Shown: positions 35,829 to 49,460 of the stretch, one piece after another
Numbering within the stretch: position 1 is the stretch's first letter
Layout of the letters: each line of letters starts with the position of its first letter
Assembly (NCBI GenBank): GCA_035222895.1
Contig: JAVYIG010000693.1
Coordinates: 186,001 to 250,000 of the forward strand
DNA length: 64,000 nucleotides
From: Strongylocentrotus droebachiensis
Taxonomy: Eukaryota > Echinodermata > Echinoidea > Camarodonta > Strongylocentrotidae
Reading direction: 5' to 3'
Made by a program: the position numbers and the translations under genes
Notes under the pieces: generated by a model
Seen by the model: only the letters and a program-made list of their open reading frames with translations
Databases searched by the model: none
What the model was told of the DNA's origin: nothing

Positions 35829-38718
35829 GTCTATGCTAGATGATAATAGATCATGTTGAAGCAGAGGCAACTCTTAGTGAAGTGGAGTGTGGAGTGCCAC
35901 GCCCTTCCGTAAACATGCTAAGCCTAATCTAAAACTTAATCGCTGCCCAATCCTTTTACCCAGAGCAAAATATCGCCTTGATCGTATGCCCGACAATTTT
36001 CCGGACAATTTTTGTGGTTCAATCCCTTCTCCGTGAAGACTTAAAGACGATTATAAAATGAACTACTCTTTGGAGCCTATAACCAACAAGCATAGCTTTC
36101 ATGATAGACCCCTCTAAATATGTCAATCTTCTTCTCAGTTCAGTCTTTTAATTTAACAAATTGATGTGAGGTACTCGCTTTCTGTTTGTCTCTGTTAATA
36201 GAATCTACGTTTATTTGTACCATTACTTTTGTGAAATTATTGTACAATATAAAACAATAAACTGAAAATGAAAAATGAAAAATGAAACTGAAACTGCAAT
36301 GGTCGGACGGATCCCCTAGGTGGAATTGACCATTTGACCTGTAACAAGGTCCGATCCCAGCGTCATGTCAAGTACTCCTGACCAGATGACCCATGACAAG
36401 ACAAAGATGAGTGGAGCTACGGCGAGAAGGTCTAATTAATGATGACGTGTGCTCCACGAATACTCCGTGGCGTAGTGCGAATCCACCCATTGAAGGGGCA
36501 CCGAAACGAGGGAGGGGCGGCACCGGTCTTACTTGGTAAAGTGAAATGCGACAAGGCTACTGATTAAGTGAGGTTGCAGGAGGTATTCCTGGCGTCTTAT
36601 TTTCTCGCCCCCTTTTCAATGTCTCCCCTTTCTGATTTTGTTGGTCTTTATATTTTCGTCACCACTCGATTGGGAGTGGGCACATACCCCCCCCCCCCCC
36701 CCCAACCCCCTTCATCACCCGTTCCTCCTGCATTTACGCAAATGGTCTTGAAATGGACACCAGTATATCCAGGACATCGGTGATGAAGCAGAACTCACCT
36801 CATACGGTGCTAACATCCTTTCACTTTTGACCAGGAGCGTAGCTATGGGGGCAAGGGCCACATGCCACCCCTAATATCTAATAAACAACAACAATTGAGA
36901 GAGAGAGAGAGCGTACAAATAGACAGGGGTAACAAAAATAAAACGAAAATGATACCACACATTACACACCCTCATCATGAAGTTATCTTGATCCCTTGCT
37001 TTTAACAAACGTAGTATGACCAGCGCCCCCTCCCCCCCCCCCCCCTCCGAATGTCTTGACCTCGTGTTACGCCGTTGATTCTGTAACACTGTCTCAGTGA
37101 CTGACAGAAGGGGCTAAGTACCACCAACTTAACCCGGTCGTTTCCGCTTCATTAATGGTGTTTTAATCATCGTTTCTTACGACGAAATATGACTAGACCA
37201 CCTTATTGATAGTGACCTTTTAGAGTGCAAGACCTGACATCTGATTAGCAAACCATTTAAGAGAACTTGAGATTAAAACGGCATGATGGTGGTGACATAA
37301 GAAGGTTAATTGATCTGACATCATCATTAATCTCAGATTAATCCTGAGGTCATTAAAATCAGGTTAAGTTATGGAGAAAAGTGATGAACGGATTGACTCA
37401 TTTCATTTCTTGTTAGTGGATTAGAGATGACTATTTATAACAGTGACACATTGTCATCTAAAACTTAAAAACGTAAATTATATACACTGAAAAAATTATT
37501 TGTGATTGGATACTGTTTGAGGCATATTCATTTTCGTTGTTTGTATGTTTATTAAAGATGTAAATTCTTTTGTAATTCATCCACTGGATGCGATGAGAAT
37601 ATTTTGTTTTCATTTCCTGGAACTTAAAAGAGTATAATAATAACAAAGAATACAAGAAAACGAAGTACAATACTAAATACATTAACAAAAGAAAATAAAC
37701 CATCAACTAATGACTGTGAATAAGCAAAAGAAACTGAGTTTCTGGAGAAGGCTCTCCCCATTAGTTGATGGTATAATACATAAATATACGTAAATAAACA
37801 TAATTACATCAGATGTATATATAATGTAATACCAAGAAGATCCAAAAGACAAATCATGAATTAGGAAACCTTCAATTCATTTTAAGGCTACCGCAAACAT
37901 GTTAAGTGTAAAAACGTTGTTCTTATCAACACTGACACCCGCCGAGGCAGTGCGACTTACGCCCTTTTACCACAACCGATGATATGAAAAATGATACGGG
38001 AAACGTGTGATTATTATCATTCGTCCGTCACGCCTGCTATCTGCCACGTTTACGCTTGGTGGAAGCATCAAGGGCCATGCTTTTCCGGGCTGGAGAGAAA
38101 TTGTCAAAATTACGAGATCAGGTTACAATCTCCAACTGACTTCGCTATGCCGATATGCTTGAGAATTCGGAACAAGCAACAGCATATTCAAAATGGCGTC
38201 ACATGAAGTCAAAAGGTCATGAGCGAAATCTATAGAAATGCTTTTCTTGGCATTTTAAGCATTATAAAAATGATTATTTTTATTGGGCTATTTCATGCAT
38301 AAAACGTCTGCTGAGAGCCAGAAGGACGTTAACTCATAATCATTAAACACAGAATTCATGTCTTTCTGACACTCTAGGTTGTGATTAAGTGCTACTCTAA
38401 GAGTCAAACACAATTTGACTTTCAACCAATCAGAACAGCGTTTGATGTTTAATCGAAACAAATGTTTTCATTCTCTGTTCCTTGTTCTACAAAATAAAAA
38501 TATTCACTCCTGAAAACAGAATTAAACAAGAATGGTCCGAGGAGAATAATGCTTGTGACTATACAATTGAATGGGTATTTTCGTCCTAGACCATGTAGTC
38601 GAGATACACACATACTACATCGTAAGTGGCACTGGCACATCATAATATTATTTTATTGGTTAGCGTGAAGTCTCTACAGTGCGTAACCTGACACTGATGT
38701 TTTGCCGAGGATGGTATT

Positions 38719-38791
38719 GTGCCCCCCCCCCCCTCTATGTCTCTCTCTCTCTCTCTCTATCTCCCTCTCACGCACTCTCTCTCTCTCTCTC

Positions 38792-38834
<43 letters not shown>

Positions 38835-40080
38835 TTCAGCAATTGACAAACAAACAATCAAACAAACAAAAACAAAAAAGGAAAGAAAGAGGGAAGGAAA
38901 CAAAACGAAAACAATCGCTAAAGACGACACCCCCTGGATCCACCAGTGACAAAACAATACTGGTATGCGTAATTATTTGTTTACTTCTTATACATCTTAT
39001 TTAGATGTGCTACTATCATTGGCAACATTATGATACCTACTGCGTCTTGCACCTTTAACCTGCATTAATACGAATCAGAGAACCCCTTTCTGGATATGGA
39101 ATTACGAAAAAAAATACACTGGAATGCATACACTTTTTCAATATCTCACTTAGATGTGCCTCATGATTGTAATATTGTTTACGCCATGGAACCAGCTTGT
39201 GTATGGCTCTGTTACTGTACTTTATTTAGGTATTGTTACGATACATTAGAGCCCCCTCCCTTTTGTGGATATGCCATTAGTGGCGGACACTGGAATGATT
39301 CCACTCACTTCTTCTACATCTCATTTAGATGTGCGCCAATTGTCTTATTGTTTCTAACATGGTAGGCCTATATATACGGCGTCTTGCCCTTTTAATCTGT
39401 CTGTTTCAGGAAGTGTCATGACTGTTAAAAGAAGTATATAGACCACCCACCCCCCCCCCCCCCTACACACACACACATTTTCTGGAAATGCCACTAGTCA
39501 AAACAAACAAACTGGAATTATCGCAGTATTCAACATCAGTATATAGATGTGCCGAAATGCATTATTCACGGTGTATTATGGTTCGACTGTACATTGTATG
39601 GGACTTGGTTTAGAACAAAACAAAAACGAAACAAACAGACAAACAATGATAATAAATAGACAGAAAAAAGAAAATCAAAAGACCCCCCCCCCCCGCCTTT
39701 CCCGCTCCCCCCCCCCCCCTTTCCCGCTTCCCCCTTGCCCCTTGCCCTTGCCCTTCCCTCTTCCCCCTTCCCCTTCTCCCCTTCCTCCTTCCCCCTTTCC
39801 CCTTCCCCCTTTCCCCTTTCCCCTTCCCCTTCCCCCTTCCCCCTTCCCCCTTCCCCTTCCCCCTTCCCCCTTTCCCCTTTCCCCTTCCCCCTTTCCCCTT
39901 TCCCCTTTCCCCTTCCCCCTTCCCCCTTCCCCCTTCCCCCTTCCCCCTTCCCCTTCCCCCTTCCCCCCTTCCCCCTTCCCCCGAGTCCGCCATTAGTTGA
40001 GAATAATGTACAGTATCATTTCAATTAGATTTTGCCACAAACGTATTATTGTTTACATGATGGTACCTACTGCGTATTGC
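38719..40080. repeat. Degenerate long-period tandem array with a C/CT-rich tract in each unit
   Basis: About five units. TTAGATGTGC or a close variant recurs at 39001, 39150, 39325, 39543 (ATAGATGTGC) and 40025 (TTAGATTTTGC). Most units start with a C-rich run, then a GGATATG.(A/C)ATTA-like block and ACTGGAAT, then the TTAGATGTGC block. CCTACTGCGT plus CTTGC or ATTGC follows in the first and last units. Spacing grows from about 150 to about 480 bp, mainly because the C-rich tract has expanded differently in each unit: (CT)n in unit 1, C runs in 2-4, CCCCTT-type in 5. Open frames here are accidental. Confidence 0.65.
39681..39982. repeat. (C4-5T2)n minisatellite, about 300 bp
   Basis: The plus strand is almost purely C and T in CCCCTT/CCCCCTT units; the minus strand is GGGGAA/GGGGGAA. 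It translates as Pro/Phe/Ser and Gly/Lys/Arg runs in every frame, which explains the long false ORFs. Potential G-quadruplex (minus) or i-motif/triplex (plus) DNA. Confidence 0.95.
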
Positions 40081-40295
40081 TCTTTTACGGTCTCCGAGGA
40101 TGCTCATCCAAGCGAGACGTCTGGAGACTAAACCGCTGGGAGCGCTGAGTTTGACCGGGGCATAGGCTTCACCTCACCGGGTCTCGTCGGGCTAGAAGCC
40201 GGGAGGGACAGCCTAAAAAACGTGTCCCAACAGGCAGCGAAACCACCCAGAACCCCCGAAAGAAAACAGATTTAGAGTTCACACTTATAAACCCA

Positions 40296-40383
40296 AGTCA
40301 CACCGACGAGACCGACCCCAGACCGAACAAAAATTACATTACCCCGGTGGCCGAGAATTGGTTGGTCTGGAGTCGGTGTGACT
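40296..40383. repeat. Imperfect inverted repeat with AGTCACACCGAC arms
   Basis: AGTCACACCGAC (40296-40307) and CCAGACC (40318-40324) pair with GTCGGTGTGACT (40372-40383) and GGTCTGG (40364-40370). The left arm has a 10-nt insertion against a single base on the right. Probably a small foldback transposon relic. It follows a CG-rich stretch at 40081-40260 of unknown origin. Confidence 0.6.
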
Positions 40384-41297
40384 CGGTCTAGTGTATGAGA
40401 TGAAGTTTACCGCCATAAAACATTGATTGCAAAAAAGAATATTGTATATCTATAATTGTATTTGTTGTGATTCTTAATCAAGTGCTATTAAATCGTTGTT
40501 AAATACCATATTCAAATTGAGCAACTTTGTAAAATGCTACCTAAAATCTATTCAAATTTGTTTAAAATTTCACTCTTATATTATTGATAAAAATTACATT
40601 AAAATGTATTGTCATATTACCATTCAGAATATCATTCATTAACCAATGGTAGGTATTGATAATACTTATTTCTATGAAGCATACATTAATTGAATATGTA
40701 TTGGTATACATTAGATTACATAATTGTTTGCCAATATGCACAAAGGCCATACATCCATGATTCATTAATATTTTTCCAACTTGGATTATGTTTTTAAATT
40801 GTAAAACCTTGCGAAATTGGCACCACATTACTTAATGTGGTGCCGCGTTAGCAACGTTTAACAAAATTTAACCCTTTTGTCGATTTTGAACATTTTAAGC
40901 TGTCTTTTAGGGTATACACCCATTAGAAAAGTTAAACAATCAACTACAAAAAACACAACTTTTTTAAAAAGTACAGCTATAAATGGGGATATGAATATGG
41001 CCCCGAGATCTGCATGCTTTGTGATGATGATGTCATTTATTTAAATAGAAGTTAGATCATTGTTTTGAAGCTATGTCATTGCTTAGCAGGTGTTCATAGG
41101 CCTACCTCTGGCAAGCGAGGGTTGAACTCATCACCGACGTAATCAGTGCTACTTTGCACGTCTTTTCTCGCCTTGATTGCGTGAAAACTTTCTAGATTAA
41201 CGTCATACATACCCTCTCGTACCCCCCCCCCCCAAACACCGTCGTGTCTATTTCTCTCCCCACCCCTCCCTCTTGAATATATCTGACTAAACCTATT

Positions 41298-41412
41298 TCT
41301 CTCTCTCTCTCTCTCTCCCTCTCTCCTCCATCACTCTCTCTGGTGTAATGTACTATGTCGTTCTCTCTCCCGTTTCTCAAACTTGCCCTTTCTCTGTGCG
41401 TGTCTGTCGCAA

Positions 41413-41472
<60 letters not shown>

Positions 41473-41520
41473 CATATTCCATACTCCATTTTTATAATCT
41501 GTTATTGTCCAATGTCTCTA

Positions 41521-41563
<43 letters not shown>

Positions 41564-41662
41564 CATAAACACTTTCCTCGATTTATCATTCATCCACCGC
41601 CCCTCCCCCTTTCTTTCCCCTCTCCCCTCCCCCCCCTCTCTCTCTCTCTCTCCTTCGTTCGC
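41298..41662. repeat. (CT)n microsatellite cluster
   Basis: Pure CT stretches at about 41298-41316, 41423-41467 and 41522-41560. Confidence 0.95.
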
Positions 41663-43462
41663 TTTCCCCTTTCTTATTAGGAGTGTGTGACAATATGTCT
41701 GGGAAATACAGTTCTAAGAGATAAGTCAGTTATCACATTGCACAGAGTAATTTCCTCACAACCTTATAAATTCAGAAGAGAATGCTGTGAGGAAATGAAC
41801 GGTCACAAGCTCTATTTTATAATGAACACATTGATCCTACACCTGTTTGTTTTCATTGGATATTAAACGATTTCTAATGAAAGTGAGCGGACTACAAACA
41901 AGCAAATCCAATTTGGCAGAAGTAATTTTGAAGAGATAATCAGCAGCCTTTTCCTCGCAAACAATGTCGGTATTTTGAATTCATAATTAATTCAAGTGTA
42001 ATTCGCTGGTAAGAACCTCACTTCCAAGGCTGGTACTTCAACAAGCCACCATTATTATATAGCCTCGCTCACGCCTTCGATTTTCTTACGACACCACTCG
42101 CGTGCAAAAATTCGTTAAGTCAGGCAAATGAAGGAAAGAAAAAATTAATTAATAGACCATGATTCTGTTTCGCTTTTTGTCAATTACGTGCGTCAATGCA
42201 GTGGTATTTGTCTAATAATTTCCTGCCCTCCCCCTTGTTGGGTCGATGGGACATGAGGTTCTTCAACTAATTGATTAATTGATTAGAATGTCAATGGCAT
42301 TATCTCCAAATGCGTGTTTGGCTTAGGATCGGGGACAATTAACCGTCATCTTTAGACGATTGAAAGAAGGAAGAAGGCCGCGCTGTGAAGAGAAGCCTGA
42401 TCGATGATTCGGAAAGAAAGACAAAAAAATGAAACACTGATGTTCGCATTAGAAGATAGTTGAAGGCCATGTTGTATATGGTGTCTTTAAAGGCATGCAT
42501 CGGTGCATCTAGGCGTAAGCGAACGAGTTCGCCGAGGGGCTGACGACTCTTGCCTGAATGTCGATTTCTAAATGTGAGCGAGCGATTCAAGCGAGCAAAA
42601 CTATTCAACAAATTATGATAATGACGGGGACAATGTAATTCCTCAAAATGTACTAGACAAAATGAAAAGACTCCATCTATAATGTACATGACTACTAACA
42701 TTGCTACCTGAATATCGGTAACACAAATTCTCGGAGGGGAGGGGGGGGGGGGGGGGCTTCAGCCCAGACCCTTCTTGTGTGCACTAACAATGTAATATGG
42801 TCCCTTTTAAGTAATCTATCGGTAGAGGAAGAAGAGGCGGGTATTTGCCGGCAGTGACCTCCAAGCCGAAACACTTCGCGCAATTTATTGTCGAAAAACG
42901 ATGAATATTTGATGCGATGTTTTGTATATTTAGCAGATGACACCGAGTTCAAATTGATCGCTTTACTATTGATTACCATGCAGAGAAGCACGAATTATTG
43001 TTTTCCTCATTCCTTCTCGTCCATGTCTGCTGCGATGAATGAAGTCGAAACGATTAATGAATACTGCATGTCCTACACATGCTTAATTTCGTGATAAAAA
43101 AGGAATTATGTGCTTCACAGGCAAAATCGAATCAACCGCTTTTTGGGAAAGAATCGAACTTCTTATCGACCTCTTTCTGGTCGAAGGCAGCCTGTATATA
43201 GAGCTGAGTTGTTATTATAACCTTTCACGAATTACATGAAATTTTATTACAAAAAAAGTTGGGACATTCTATAATTAATTATTCATCCTCTCCCTCGGTT
43301 CACTGTTTCTTTTAAACTTTATTTGTCCTCCATCTCCCAAACATAATTTTGAGAGAAATAGTCTGATACACACGCATACCAAGATTTTACTTTAATCAGT
43401 GGAGTAGCTACCGGGGGCACTGTCGGAATTTACCCCCATTCCTCGAATGGCGCACACAAATT

Positions 43463-43497
43463 AAGAGAGAGAGAGAGAAAGAGAAAGAGAGAAAGAT

Positions 43498-43545
<48 letters not shown>
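43463..43545. repeat. (GA)n microsatellite with a terminal G run
   Basis: GA/GAAA units ending in about eight G. Confidence 0.95.
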
Positions 43546-43959
43546 TCAAAGGCACCGTGAAAATATGATTCGACCCCGCTTCGCAAAGGGAAGGGGTCGT
43601 GTTCTTTGGCATTTCATACACCTGGATTGGTGGCCCGTCCAAAGTCGGACCCATGCTACCCCACTGGCAAATGACAAAATGCCATCTTCTTTCTTTAATT
43701 TAATATTGTAATTATTATTAGTTTATTTTGATATTTTTCTTATATTACAACTTATTTATGCATTTAATAAAATAAAAATAAAAATTATTGATTTACCGCT
43801 TGCGGGATGAAACACCCTTATCAGCACGAGTCCTGTTTATCATAGGGGTCCATTTCAATTATCTGCCCCATGCCTCTGGAATTAGCGTCATGTATTTCTA
43901 GTGAGCAGCACCTGTTTATGAATATATGCCTATGTAAAAGTTGTTTCATGAGTTATTCA

Positions 43960-44200
43960 TTTACATTTTATTATCATAGTCATCATCATAATCATCATAA
44001 TTTTCATTATAATCATCTAGTAGTATTATTACAGTTATTATTATTACCATTAATATTATTATTATCATGATTAATATTGTTATTATATTGTTATTGTTAT
44101 TATTTTCATTTCCATTATTACTATCATTATTACTATCCTCATCCTCATCATTATCATCATCATCATTATGTGCATCATTAATATCATCATCATTTCATAT
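43960..44200. repeat. Imperfect (ATT/ATC)n tract
   Basis: Interrupted ATT, ATC and TTA triplets, an older relative in style of the 9786-10222 tract. Confidence 0.85.
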
Positions 44201-45179
44201 TACCTCTTTGTTCTTTTTTTATTATTGTAAATTGCTTTTTTAGTTTCACAAGTTTCAATTTTGTATTCAGACATGTAATGAACTCAAAACGAAAACAACT
44301 CAAAGTCATTTATGTTTAGCTTTTCAGATATCTCCTATTTCAAATACTCGAACATTTTAATCCATTAATTCAATTAATTCTATAAAGTCTTTAATTTAAC
44401 ATCTATGTTAAAGAACATTACCCGTTTCTGTCGTACTCAGTGTCTTTGAAAAGGTAACATTTATATTTATATTTCATAATTTTAATACATTTATATTTTA
44501 TATATTTCATAGCTAAATCCGTATCATTATACTATTGAAATATGAGAGAAGAGAATAAAAACCTATGACAAAAATAAAAAAATTAACGAGTGTCTATATT
44601 TTCATGTGTAAATTGCAAATGAACATATTCTGAGAAAGTAGTCTTTTTGAAGAACAAAATTGATACATTTCGGCGAACTACCCCCACCACCCACCTACCA
44701 TCCACCACCCTCTAAAAAAGAAAAGAAAAGGGGGAAGAGAAAGCACTCAGAGAGGTGATTACCCTTCTAAAACGGTGGGTATGCCTGAGACACGTTTGAT
44801 GTTATCAATGGGGCTATTACCTTACATGAATGTATGTTGTCGTTACTTGGTCGTTGAGAAGCCATTTCGTGACATAACGGTAATTATCACACACGTGTTG
44901 CCCTAACGTACAGCCCATTTTAGCCATTAGCAGAAGCTATTAGTTCGCAATTTGCAAACGCGTGCATCTACCACTATTTCACGTTCGAAATTTGGAGAGA
45001 GAGGGAGATTGAGGGAGAGGGAGAGAGAGGGAGAGAGAGTTAAAAGGGTAAACCTAAATATCAGAGGATCTCTTCTCTCCTGATGACATTTTGAGGGTGG
45101 TATAATTGCTGTAGCATGCGTTAAAATGCACTGACATGGGCTTGAAAGGGTAAGGATAACGAGAAAAAACGGTAACAGT

Positions 45180-45440
45180 TGTGGGAGCCACGCCCGAGTG
45201 GAGATGGCGGAAAGCGTTGCTGGCACCCCTGTGTGGGTTTCAACCATCACCCGGCTTCAACGAGCGCACGACCCGACCCCTCCGCGCCCGGGGACCGAGG
45301 CTATATCCCTCGCCTCCCCGCTGGCCCCGCACCACGGGTCTGCTATTAAAACCCCATTAAACGACCATAAGAGACGGCGGACGGGTGGAAAAATAACAAC
45401 TCGAATGATGCTGGAAATGCGATGACAGCCGACGAACTGC
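45180..45440. promoter_or_regulatory. GC-shifted block, candidate regulatory element
   Basis: CG-rich island in AT-rich desert, with GCCACGCCC (45187-45195, KLF/SP-type) and ATTAAACGACC (45356-45366), which holds a TAAACG core similar to known BARHL binding sites. The 75-codon plus frame is not conserved-looking. Confidence 0.2.
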
Positions 45441-46033
45441 CTGGGGTGCAGATTTCCCCTTCACTCCTCTTCAATTCATCCTCAGAATCGCTCTTTTTTA
45501 AAAGGGATTCCATCTGATCAAATCTGTCTTGCTAGCTGTAAGACGATCATATAGAAAATGCTCAACAGACGGCGAACCATTAGACGCTCGTGGTTTTCAA
45601 ATTTGGAAACAATTAGCGCCCCACGCCACACAGATGCGTGTATTTCCTAATGGCTGAACGAACTCTTTAAAAAAAAGGAAGAATGAAAGAGAGGGGGAGA
45701 AAGAGAAACAAATAATCATTGGTGTGAAGGATTTGTGATGGTTTCATTTGGACAGCGTTAATCCTGGTCAACCATATCATTCTGTAGATTTTATATTAGC
45801 CTTGATTTGGCAAGGGGAAGAAAAAAACTCTGGGACGCAACATTGTCAATAGTTATTGTTAGTTTTATCACGATGAGTTGGTCACTTTGAGTTAAATATT
45901 ACGCCTACGCAACTCCGATGTATTTTCTTCATCCCTTGTTAGCGAACCCCTTATTATTCTTATCACTTTGAAAGGGTAGCATATTGCAATAATGAATTCA
46001 TTTAATTATATTCTTGTTGACTTAGATCAATAG

Positions 46034-46034
46034 T

Positions 46035-46085
<51 letters not shown>
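46034..46085. repeat. (CT)n microsatellite
   Basis: About 25 CT units, one interruption. Confidence 0.95.
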
Positions 46086-46086
<1 letters not shown>

Positions 46087-49000
46087 ACTCTTTCATTCAA
46101 ATTGAATACGTCTTTTCACCATGTTTATCGGAAATAAGTCTACCAATATGAAACTGCGATGACAATTCTATTTCCAAAAGCCAAGAAATCGTAGACAAAG
46201 AGACAATTATACATTATACCTCATGGATCTCACCTATTTCATTGACAGGTTGACGTCACAAATAACTATGACATGTATCAAAGTTATGCATTACACTCCG
46301 TAATTTATCTCAATTTAAAAAATGAAACAAAATAAGGAATATTGACAATAACACGTGAACTATTCTAAATGTATCAAAAACGATAGGTGAAAATTATGTA
46401 AAAGAAAATAGTTGCTTTTGTTTTTCCATGAAAATCATACAACTGGAGCTAATTTTAAATAAAACATTATTCAACCGCACATAAATCCGTTGTTCACTAT
46501 ATCGCACACTTCGTATCTTCGTGATACACAAGTTCTTTTAATACAAAAATCGCAGAATAAATATTTCATTTGAATACCTCAATGAAACGATTGGGAAAGT
46601 TAGGGCAACATGATTGAACCTTTTTTCTTTAATGTTCTATCAATAAAATGTTCTGGTCATACCAAACTTGTGACGTCACAATCAAAATTACCTTAGGTAA
46701 TGTGTAATGAACAGAGCATCTACATCATTACAGATTATCATCGAGGGTTATAAATTCTACATTTTATTCCACAATTAATAATGCTAGCTTCATTTTCACC
46801 TTACAACATATATTTTAATAATTCATATTTTGAGAGTCTAGACAAAAGCACTGAAAAAAGAGGTAAACAAAACATGTTCATGATAATCATCACCGAGTTT
46901 TCACTGCGATTTATTATTCCGTATACGAGGGGAAATATTAATCTATGTATTACATCTACGCCTTGGACTAAATTTAGTGCAATTAATCGCTAAATCAACC
47001 ACAATTATTCATCGAAAGTACCTCTTTATGCTGTAACCAACAAAAAAACTCGATGTGCATAGCTAAAGGGACAATGATTATTAGATGCTATTCGTGACAT
47101 ACCGTGTAAAACTTGATTTTATCACTTGCATTTAATTGCAGCAATATCCCATGTTTCATTTTCCTCTCCCTCTTTTTGTCCGTCTCCCTTTTTAATATCC
47201 CAAAATGGACTATTCATTTTCATTCGATTGAATTCGAATAATTATGTTGAATTCCTGGTGGGATTCGGAAATATCTTTGTTACCTACAAGCATGACAAAT
47301 ATAAAGAAAAAATGCAATCAAGATGAGATAGTTTGTCAAATACATTTACATTATTGGCAAAGTGAATAGTGGATGCTTGTCACATAATTGTTTGTAATGA
47401 TATCAAGGAAAGCAAATAGTAGTTGTTTTTGTTATTTTTATAGGAACAATGAGCTCTGTCGGGAAACATTTTCAGGAATATAAAACCACAAAATGTCGTT
47501 TATTTTACCTATAAATACAGTAAACTTAGATTGATAATGATACAAGTTGATATTGAGAGTGTAGCGAAGAAAATTCCAAATCAGATCATGAAAGACTAAC
47601 TGGCGATAGTTATTCATTTTCGTTAGGAAAGGTGAAAATGTGTTTGTAAGTGACTTATTAGAATCATGACATATGAATTATTGTTCGCTCCCTAAAAAAA
47701 AATCACAATATTAATTACAAACAATCATTAGCATTGATATAAAGAAAATAACATTACACTGCAGTAATTCATAACGTTTTTAATTTAGGTATATACCTTA
47801 ATTATATAATGACCTGATATAATGATATAGCCTATGATTCTCCAAATTTAGACATAGGGGCCTATAATAATTACAATCTGTAAATGTCAATGTATAACAA
47901 TTTTTATAATCTAAATGTAAATATGCTTTATTTGTACCTTAATTAAATTACAATTCCTGTAAATAAAAGGAAATAATCTATTGACACGATATTAAATGAT
48001 ATGCAGTAAAATTAATCGTAAAATGAAAAACAATGCAAAACACGTTAAAAACACCAATATTATTTGTAGCAAATCAATATAAAAGTCTTTATTGCATGCA
48101 TTGTATTCGTCGGCAATTTTTGATCTTTTTTAAAATGTCGATTTCGTTTCCATTATATATATATTGTAAATTATAAAACAACGAATACTCAGGAGGGATT
48201 ATCACAACAAATCTTGAATAACCACAAAGTTACATACTGCACTGAAGGAATCGTCATTTGACATGTTCACCGTACCTCGTGCAAACCTCATATTTTAGTC
48301 AAATACTAATGCGATTCCGATTCCGCTTCGCACCTAAAATCGCGCGATATCCATCAGAGATCGTTATCTCTCCAAATCCCCTCGCGTTAACGGCGTGAAT
48401 GAAAATGCATTGAGAGAAAAGTTATCTGCCGCTCAGTTTACTGTAAAATGGACTTTTTGATTTGAGCAGCTCTGACTTTCAAAGCGTGGTTGGCTTTGCA
48501 TAAATACTGCGCGAGACTTTGGCTGATGATTTTGAAGAGGTGATGGTGTGTAGAAGATTTGTCATGTTTAGAACTGTGTGAATGAACAGAAGAACGAACT
48601 TGTTTCCAACGCAAGTCAGGCTTTATGCCCAATAAACCAATCCCGATATAACAGGATTTATCAAAGCTTAGCATACCATCATTCGTTTTACAGCATTCTT
48701 TTTTTTTCTTCGTGAATTCAAAATTGGTAGGGGGCAAACCTAACAAGTCCCTGGGGCAAACGTAAGATAAAGGTATCTTGCTGTTATCTGTAGTATAAGA
48801 TCAAATTGTACATCGTTTATTATTGTCTATATAGCCTGATGATAAACCCACATTATTTTGTCTGACTAGTCAATTACAGTTTATTCAAATGATAAATTAC
48901 ATGAAGGTAATGGAATAACGTAATCTTCGGTATTCTGCCGAAGGTCAACGCCACTTTTTGAAGCAAAACAATATTTATGTCGCAAAAGCGATGTCTTTTA

Positions 49001-49273
49001 GGATGTTTTCTTTTATGTACTCGTTTGTGTGCCAGAATTCGCAACCTGTCAAATTTAGAATAACTCGCAAAAGTATATGGTAATATCACCCCAAAACAAA
49101 CACGTGTATTTTATGATATAGGCTACATTATGGTATTTCGTTTGGTGTATAAACGTGGCGCTTTAGCTTTAAAACTTAAACTGTATATAATGCATGCACT
49201 AACGTATAATTTCTGTACTTTTTATTATTCTGTTCAGCACATAATACATAAAACATTATAATGTCCAACATTA

Positions 49274-49282
49274 GTTTCTCTC

Positions 49283-49313
<31 letters not shown>

Positions 49314-49460
49314 CACTCCCCGTTTCTTCCTCCTCTCTCTCTCTTTCTCTCTCTTTCTCTCTCTTTCTCTCTCACTCCCCTTTTCTTCCTCCACTTTCTC
49401 TTATCTCCCTCTCTATTTCTCTATCCCTTCTCTGTCTTTCCTTTTCCCTCTCACTCTCTT
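49274..49460. repeat. (CT)n/(CTTT)n tract with a duplicated block
   Basis: CTCTCACTCCCC(G/T)TTTCTTCCTCC occurs twice (about 49310 and 49370), so the tract grew by a duplication of about 60 bp as well as by slippage. Confidence 0.9.

Noticed and set aside
39547..40028. Pro/Phe and Gly/Lys frames of 97-149 codons
   Set aside because: Produced by the CCCCTT-type minisatellite.
44927..45250. Minus-strand frame with a hydrophobic, signal-peptide-like stretch
   Set aside because: Part of it is a GA microsatellite read as Leu/Ser; no domain and no conserved pattern.
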